A stretch of 64,000 nucleotides of DNA from Haemonchus contortus (Eukaryota; Nematoda; Chromadorea; Rhabditida; Trichostrongylidae): assembly GCA_000469685.2 (NCBI GenBank), contig LS997563.1:18276257-18340256 (forward strand). The letters run 5' to 3'. Shown here in pieces: positions 59,401 to 64,000 of the stretch. Below the pieces are notes generated by a model. It worked only from the letters and a program-made list of their open reading frames with translations, did not search any database and had not been told where the DNA came from. Made by a program: the position numbers and the translations under genes. Positions within the stretch are counted from its first letter, which is position 1; each line of letters begins with the position of its first letter.

Positions 59401-59971
59401 TAGCTGCTTGCGGACAACATGTGGGTCGTGTAGCGAACTGTGCAATCTATGTAGCCCCTACAAGCCGCGGGAACTTTTCTGCTTTGGGTGTGTACGTCGA
59501 CTAAGCGGGTTTTGGGGCTCTTATTACGAACTGTCTAGATCGTTTTTCGACCTAACAGTATCCCTTGTGCTATCTCTGGGGGTCGCAAGAAGAAACAGGA
59601 AAAACCATTTACATCGTGGACTATGCCTTCAACAGTACCGTGCAAGGGACCCAACTCTCCCCTTTCAAACCCAAAGACTATAGGGAGGCTTGAAGTTGCT
59701 GTTCAAAGTAAACGTTTTTTTTTGAGATCGCTCATCAGTTCTACCTACTCAGATTCGGGCGAAGTGTCTTTTCAAACACCACTAATTTTGATTTCGACAG
59801 TATTATTTCCAGATTGTTCCCTACTACACAATCATTTCGCCGATTTTCATCAACTTCATGATACGACGATCGCAACAGCTGAAAGAAACGAGACTCAAAT
59901 CTCTCACCATACTATCGAGCGAAAGGAATGAAGTTTATTTTGAAACATACAGAAAAATGTGGCATAAATAA
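46665..59971 (+). CDS. Serpentine chemoreceptor, Sra/Srab type, tandem copy 2
   Basis: Seven exons encode 325 aa: 46665-46817, 48100-48162, 50519-50638, 51295-51390, 52840-53039, 56810-56996 and 59813-59971 (TAA). Exons 2-7 have exactly the lengths and phases of copy 1; exon 1 has one extra codon because a second ATG precedes the aligned start. The motifs are conserved: GIFGQLIGSIISVVLCLLIV (TM1), VLLVAKLCLYLIHSVLIIIV (TM2), FAMIVERT at the end of TM3, SAGRFMGFGVILCGINII, and a C terminus ending YRKMWHK. By hand count exon 1 differs at 12 of 50 aligned residues and exon 2 at 2 of 21. Introns are enlarged by an RTE LINE (intron 2), a composite mariner element and a MITE (intron 5) and a Tc3-like element (intron 6), yet no stop or splice defect is visible, so the gene is probably still functional. 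Confidence 0.87.
46930..47120 (+). mobile_element. tRNA-derived SINE copy in intron 1 of receptor gene 2
   Basis: GGTGGTCTGGTGACAAGTGG is the A-box-like head, CCTGGACCAAATCTCAGAC occupies the B-box region, and the body has GATGCCAGACCTGTCTGGGA and GGATGAAGCCATTGACTCG. It sits at the same intronic place as the diverged copy at 16268. Confidence 0.5.
48690..50425 (+). pseudogene. RTE-type LINE fragment, reverse transcriptase and C-terminal tail, in intron 2
   Basis: The pieces read in order YRPMTLLSQVYKTFTKIILN and RTGFRSVYSTPDH; a MITE insertion; MAFVDYKEAFDSVENAIL (motif A, catalytic Asp present); a region with GVRQGDTIFPKLF; YLLFANDCVISA at the catalytic C box; and the tail KREWAGHVARF, RAPGRPKLRWADPI and WRRRAQDRNEWLK, typical of RTE elements. 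The C box should be FADD; it is FAND here, so a catalytic Asp is lost. Several frameshifts are present and the endonuclease is missing. The 3' end shows the short repeat CAGGTGATACAGGTGATAAA, as RTE tails often do. Confidence 0.85.
48943..49330. mobile_element. MITE with about 130-bp TIRs nested in the RTE reverse transcriptase
   Basis: The ends GGCACTATTTACCCTTTACT and AGTAAAGGGTAAATAGTGCC are perfect complements, and the complementarity continues for about 130 bp with a few mismatches. The flanks TCAGATTC and TCAGATCT look like an 8-bp target duplication with decay, which would suit an hAT-type family. Removing the element rejoins the RT sequence around the CAGATTC/CAGATCT site. Confidence 0.8.
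51539..51830. mobile_element. Partial MITE-like element in intron 4 of receptor gene 2
   Basis: It starts TTGAAGGTAGGATTCACGAT. Family-like blocks follow (GTGCAGAATAAGGCAAATGT, GGCAAAGAAAGCGGGAAC, GGTATTTGGACGAGAT). No clear right terminus is found. Confidence 0.4.
53466..53790. repeat. Minisatellite of the Helitron-associated type
   Basis: Units beginning CAAACCCCGCCC start at 53466, 53594 and, truncated, 53742. Each carries GGCGGAGTCTGG.TCTGCTACC-like and GGAGTTATG blocks as at 25553-25805. An ACACACA-rich stretch follows. It lies in intron 5 of receptor gene 2 and is probably a Helitron fragment. Confidence 0.6.
54228..54978. mobile_element. Composite fold-back element built from mariner ends, locus 3
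   Basis: The left half (54228-54440) is the mariner 5' region on the + strand (TTGATGCATAATTATTGCGG ... HPHIREIRLYYFEKGWKVAE). It is joined directly at CTCAGTAACTT to an internally deleted mariner on the minus strand (54446-54978), which ends in its own copy of the 5' region. The outer inverted repeats are therefore about 200 bp. The junction differs from that of loci 1 and 2, so this composite formed separately. It lies in intron 5 of receptor gene 2. Confidence 0.7.
55296..55362 (-). mobile_element. tRNA-like SINE head, second type
   Basis: On the minus strand it reads GGTCCCTGTAGCGTAAGGGA TAAGAGCACG, matching the A-box pattern, then GGTTCGAGTTCC, a B box, at tRNA spacing. The acceptor stem is not closed, so it is a tRNA pseudogene or SINE head and not a tRNA gene. 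It differs from the SINE family at 44150. Confidence 0.45.
55499..56169 (+). mobile_element. MITE-like element in intron 5 of receptor gene 2
   Basis: The left end TTGAAGGCACAGTTCACGAT pairs with the right end TTATCGTGAACCGTGCCTTT. It is the uninterrupted counterpart of 19030-19795 in inverse orientation. Internal blocks include GGAAAGGGGGCTGGACGAGA and CATGGGGGGCGCTGAGTATT. Confidence 0.65.
56349..56412. repeat. (AT)n then (ATT)n microsatellite
   Basis: ATATATATAT run followed by TATTATTATT, about 60 bp, in intron 5 of receptor gene 2. Confidence 0.95.
57541..59116 (+). mobile_element. Tc3-like Tc1/mariner transposon with doubled terminal repeats
   Basis: The ends CAGTGCGTTTCATAATTATA and their complement are flanked by TA (57539-57540 and 59117-59118). 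A second copy of GTTTCATAATTATAAGGTCA lies about 175 bp inside each end (about 57720 and 58905-58925), and the DNA between is weakly inverted-repeated. This is the IR/DR arrangement known from some Tc1-like elements. It occupies intron 6 of receptor gene 2 and is absent from the matching place in copy 1 (about 22680-22690). Confidence 0.88.
57849..58863 (+). pseudogene. Tc3-like transposase pseudogene
   Basis: The ATG at 57849 starts MARGHLLSSDEKAHHEGG, a helix-turn-helix N terminus. A stop follows after about 54 codons; later pieces are NQIRSELNLSVSKTTVVRAV, RDW, FSGEKKFNLM, MVWGAFCNDVVLYLP, NYVFQQDNASIHVSRAADEW, PDLSPMEHIWG and LKRAVIEAWRATDEEHLRNL, ending at 58863. Tc1-type DDE transposases need Asp in the FSDEKKF-type motif. 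Here it is Gly (FSGEKKF), while the second Asp (QQDNA) and the Glu (PMEHIWG) remain. At least three stops or shifts are present, so it is inactive. Confidence 0.88.
59149..59632. mobile_element. MITE-like element in intron 6 of receptor gene 2
   Basis: The left end TTAAAGGCACCGTTAACAAT pairs with the right end CATCGTGGACTATGCCTTCAA. It has family blocks GGGGATGGACGAGATTGTGA, GTGCAGCTGGCTGCAGTTAG and GTGTGTACGTCGACTAAGCG. It corresponds to the insertion at 22733-23322 in gene copy 1. Confidence 0.65.
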
Positions 59972-60507
59972 CTAATAAACAATTTGATAGTGAGTTTTGA
60001 TGTCGAATGATCGAGACAGTTTACCAGTTTACAAAAGGTGATAAACGCTTACCTTGTGAAAAACTGTATACCACTACTTCTGTTCCCGACATGACCGCCT
60101 TCTATTAGGGCTCTCTGGAATTTGTTCCTCTTATTGATCGCCCTGTATTTTTTGTATATTTCCCAAAGTAAACTCCAGTAAAGTAAAGTAAGTGTCCCCC
60201 TACTTGTGGTATGTTGCAATGAGTCGATTCGGTCGAGTTTCGCCTATTCGATAAGAGTCTAGGATAAATAGGCATTCAATAAGATTGGAGAAAGGCTTTT
60301 TAGTGCTTTTGAAAAACAATTATTGGTAGTAATGTTTTCCTGTCCCATCTTAATCCCTGAATACAATTTGAATATGGCATTTATATAATCAATTGGATCA
60401 CTTCGTCTATATGTCACCTGCCTCACGAGGCTACACCACCCATGTGAAGTTAGTACTCAAAGTGACGACCACTTAACTGGCATAACTGGCATGGGGACGG
60501 AGTTGCA

Positions 60508-61675
60508 GTCACTGGGTGTCGTGGTGGGCGCCTGTGAGCCAGCGACCAGGCAGTAGATTGGTGTGGATGGAGTGAGGGAAGAAGTCCCGCGACGATCGTG
60601 GTGTACGACGACCAGGCGTCCGAGCCAAGCGTTGCGTTGCCAAGGTGCTACTGTCAGAGGATGGTGGTTCCTGGGCGGTCAAGGAGGGGTGCACGGCTCA
60701 GGCCCGAAAGGGAGCAGGCAAAAGCCCCCGCGCGACGCAGTGCCCGGATCGCGCCCGTGAGTGCTCACGTCGTGGCGGCCTCTCCGATACCTTCAGACCT
60801 CCGGTCGTTTTGACTCTTTCTTTTTTGCCTGGCGCGATGACAGGTGTTTGTACTTGCTCACACACTTGAAGCTGTTATTGATTGTGTTTAACAAGTGTGA
60901 CAGTGAGAGTTGGAGTACTCAATCCTTTTTAGAGATCAAGTGGTATTTTTGCGTTCTAAATTTGCTTTGACACTGGCATAAGTATGCTCAGTACAGCGAA
61001 TAGCAAAAGAGGCAGAGGCATGTATTGGCGCGATACTTTGGTGCTTCTAATGAATGTAGATGAGAAACCGCCATCGATCAAGACCATCAAGATTGTCAAC
61101 GGTCAATTCTGGCAGGAAATTTTACACTCAATGAATCCGACAGACATCCAATCTGTTGATGGTCAGCTGGGCTCGTGAAGTTTGTCTCACCAAGAAAGAT
61201 ATTTGACTTACTGAGAGAAGGCCTACGAACTTCATTCAAAACTATCCTTCGACTCTGTGGAAGGCTGCTGGTCTTGATAGTATGCTTGACAAATGCTTAG
61301 ATTACCATTATCATCAGTTTTCCAAAGGTATTTCCTTCTCCATCGTGCTGAATCGAAACCGAGGAAAAGCAAAAACGACTGGTCTGAAGGTGTCGAAGAG
61401 GCAGTGTCGACATGAGCACTCACGGGCGCGATCAGGCCACTGCGTTGCGCGGATCTTTTGCCTGCTCCCTTTCGGGCCTGAGCCGTGCACCCCTCCTTGA
61501 CCGCCCGGGACCACCATCCTCCGATAGTAGCACCTTGGCGGCGCAACGTTTGGCTCGGACGCCCGGTTGCCGTACAGCACGACCGTCGCGAGACTCCTTT
61601 CCTCACTCCATCCACACCAATCTACTGCCTAGACGCTGGCTCACAGGCGCCCGCCACTGCCACTGCGTCTCCGTA
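60508..61675. mobile_element. Large inverted repeat (fold-back), 300-bp arms
   Basis: The arms 60508-60830 and about 61340-61675 are complementary: GTGGTGGGCGCCTGTGAGCC on the left matches GGCTCACAGGCGCCCGCCAC on the right. GGTGCACGGCTCAGGCCCGA, GATCGCGCCCGTGAGTGCTC and other blocks also match. The arms are GC-rich, while the central 500 bp is AT-richer and codes nothing I recognise. Overlapping frames inside the arms are shadows of the repeat. Confidence 0.75.
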
Positions 61676-62025
61676 AAAGTATGCCGAACAATTGGGAAAA
61701 GAAGAGGTCGGTTTGCAAAGGTGGGAGGGAAAAGTGGGTTATGGATAAGACAGGCGCACACTGGGTTTGTTTCAGTTAGTCATCAACTCATGTTGTTGCA
61801 TTATAAAGTGTTTATAGCAGGAACCAATAAACTAAAAAATTTGGGTCTGTTATCTTCAAATGCGTATAGGGGCAGGTGCCCGTCAGGTACACGGAAACGA
61901 TGTTTGCTCCTCTGAAAGAGGAAGTTTCGCAACTCCAGTCACAGTTGTACAGAAAATGAAAAAACCTTGCTGATTCAGTTCATTCGTTCTCTATAAAGAG
62001 TTTCCACTTCCATCTATTTACAGTG

Positions 62026-62214
62026 TTGTACATAGTTCACTTCGGTCCATTGTACTCTACATATCGGTGCATTGAACGTTCAAACTATTTATTTTTGAAG
62101 TCTCCTTCTAGTGGAGTTCCTAAGCAAAATATTAGCTGTGATGCCTCCCATAATTATGAGTTGACGAAAAATCTAAAAAAAACTTCTTCATTAGAAGTAT
62201 CCATTGCAGAGTAA
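62026..62214 (+). other. Possible terminal exon, unassigned
   Basis: After CTATTTACAG an open frame runs to a TAA at 62214 and contains HFGPLYSTYRCIERSNYLFL and NLKKTSSLEVSIAE. A good acceptor and a polar Lys/Ser-rich end are compatible with the last exon of another serpentine receptor, but there is no family motif and no partner exon nearby. Confidence 0.2.
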
Positions 62215-62219
62215 CTTTT

Positions 62220-63655
62220 GTAGCTACTCATTAGAATGGTCAAAGGCCAAATCAACACAAAACATGCGATCCAAGCGAAGCTCCGCTCTGAAGGGGCTGT
62301 ACATGTTGCAGGCTGAGCGGTGCCCTAAACAAAACTTCCTCTTTGGTTCTACGACAGCCCAAATACTGCAAATAAATAAATGGGTAAAGGTTAGGAATAA
62401 GTCAACAAATGAAATGAAGTAGATGCATCCGTTGTTGGCGGAGTGTTCACACAGTAACCGGCACCTTCTGCTCAACTTCATCACTCGAATTTGTGGTAGC
62501 CTGGAAGACAGAAAAAACCAAGAAGTTGAGCAAGGTCCTGCATCTGCTCTGCATGGGTGAACCCAATAAACTTTTCTCCATGGGAGGGCGTAGGTACAAC
62601 CGGAAGGGTACCTTTTTAAAGAGTCTACAACTAAATCCTATTCTATAACTAACAAAGGTAATCTGTGACTGTGTTGAAAATTGTTCTAGAATGCGGAGAG
62701 AAATTGCAAGAAATTATCGATGTAATGTGAACGAATCCTCAAAGTATGAAGGCATCCACTGTGATGAACGGGATTCTAAATGAAAGTTCAGTACGCTGTT
62801 TAAAACGCTTTGGGAAACGGAGAAATTGATTAGAGGTTTTAGAAGGAATTGAGCCGACTGAGCGGGCCAGTTTTGGACTGAAGTGAGCGGGGTTGAGATT
62901 AAGAGCCCCTCAGTTTGAAACATTCTACAATTCGAACAAAAAGCATAAAGGCTGTTGATGGAAGGATAGTCAGGCCTTTTTGGTGAACGGAGCTAAGGTC
63001 GAACGTTCACAATTTTGACCAAAAAACTTTTTAATGTTCCAAAGTCACTCCTTATATGGCGCCATCATTTCCCTTCCCAGAGTTTATTTGTCACGAGTTT
63101 CGATATCACCTGGAGAAGCACCTGAAGAAGTCGGATCAGGTTTGGAATGGGTGGAGCCTAAAGCAAATCAACAGAACACATGAGCTCAGGAGAACCCCGC
63201 CGATCGCAGGGGAAGGGAAATGCACTGGAGCCGTCTTTACGATGGGAACCTCCATGAATTTGCTTTGGAAAAGCCGGGCACTGGATAAGGACTTTGTCAA
63301 TAATTGATAAGGGGGCCTCGTTATAAGCGAACAAAGCGTTTTCAAAGTCTGCGGTACTTTCTACATGGACTTATAACCTATCACTGCCTATTCCCAGCTT
63401 CATGAGAAAAGGGGGAGTTCAGATCAAAAAATTGAACTCTATTAGAAGTGCTCTTTGTTGTGATGCACGCACAAATCCTAAGTTACAAGCTCGATTACAC
63501 TATAACCTGGTAAGTACGGAATCTTTGTTTTACATTACCAATTTCTTGGTGATATAGCAGGTGGTAACCCTGACAAGTCACACCATCAAGCTAAGGTGTC
63601 ATGGATGAATAACCTAACAATATCGAAACGCTTATAAAGCTCCCTGATGCCTCTA
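62220..63655. other. Region without a recognised gene
   Basis: Only short frames are present, the longest being 83 codons at 63056-63307 (GEGKCTGAVFTMGTSMNLLW). I see no splice-bounded exon chain and no clear repeat termini. Confidence 0.35.
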
Positions 63656-63659
63656 ATAC

Positions 63660-64000
63660 GGGTCCGGGAACTTCTCCCCTAACACGGCGTCGCACACGCC
63701 GCACCTGCCGCCTATCGCAGGATTGCGATGGAAGATTGGAGCGCGCAATTTGTGAGGTAGGGAGTCCTTTAATTATTTGAATTGGCTGGCCGCTCTTTTC
63801 AATTCCAATGCGGACTTGATCGTCGTTTATATAGGAGGAGTCATTTTAATTAATCAAGTCTAATAAACATGAAAACTGAAAAGAAACGGGGAAAAAACGA
63901 TAAAATCCAATGAAAAAGCAAGCCAGTCGAGGAAAAATATCGCGTCCTATCGAGTATCGGGAGGCGGGATGAGTACGGTAATTGCACTGACATTTGCCGC
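63660..64000. mobile_element. Short TIR element (MITE-like), right-hand copy, cut by window end
   Basis: GGGTCCGGGAACTTCTCCCC starts the copy, and its next 330 bp are the reverse complement of about 150-485 (CGCCTATCGCAGGATTGCGA, TTGGCTGGCCGCTCTTTTCA, TTTAATTAATCAAGTCTAAT). The other terminus lies beyond position 64000. Confidence 0.65.

Noticed and set aside
60509..61915. Several overlapping 60-170-codon frames with PGRSRRGARLRPEREQ-like peptides
   Set aside because: Each appears on both arms of the inverted repeat in opposite strands; no codon bias or domain favours any of them.

Overview
This 64 kb window looks like chromosomal DNA of a nematode, most likely a clade V strongylid such as a hookworm (the species is inferred, not shown). 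The evidence is a tandem pair of nematode-type serpentine chemoreceptor genes, coding exons of 60-200 nt with canonical GT/AG borders, start codons 3-6 nt behind a splice acceptor as expected for spliced-leader trans-splicing, 50-58 nt introns beside multi-kb ones, and a dense layer of Tc1/mariner, Helitron, Penelope-like, RTE, BEL, SINE and fold-back elements. There are no prokaryotic features and no intact autonomous transposon.

Three genes can be reconstructed, all on the + strand. (1) 3230-10512 holds the 3' exons of a rhodopsin-class GPCR, covering TM7 with NPxxY and a Ser/Pro/Arg-rich tail; the rest should lie to the left of the window. (2) 16018-23651 is a complete seven-exon chemoreceptor gene of the Sra/Srab type (324 aa). 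(3) 46665-59971 is its tandem paralogue (325 aa), with every intron position and phase conserved and an open frame throughout. The duplicated block reaches several kb upstream of each start. It includes a perfect dyad centred on an AP-1 core about 185 bp upstream of both ATGs, in which a paired substitution keeps the symmetry.

The rest is mostly mobile DNA. The main groups are: a MITE-like family with TTAAAGGCACAGTTCACGA ends (about ten copies, several carrying later insertions); a composite fold-back family built from mariner 5' ends (three loci); a mariner with perfect TIRs but a dead transposase; a Tc3-like element with IR/DR-type ends in the last intron of receptor 2; an RTE LINE with a nested MITE in its second intron; two Penelope-like fragments with GIY-YIG motifs; a BEL/Pao gag remnant; two Helitron 3' ends; a tRNA-derived SINE family; and several GC-rich fold-back elements. 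From 25 to 43 kb, between the two receptor genes, is a repeat-dominated spacer with long (GT)n, (CAGA/CAGG)n and 43-bp minisatellite arrays.

Nested insertions order the events. One MITE sits at the same place in the last intron of both receptor genes and so predates their duplication. The Tc3-like element, the RTE and a fold-back element each occur in one copy only and probably came later. Similarity statements come from reading by eye; no alignments or database searches were run.
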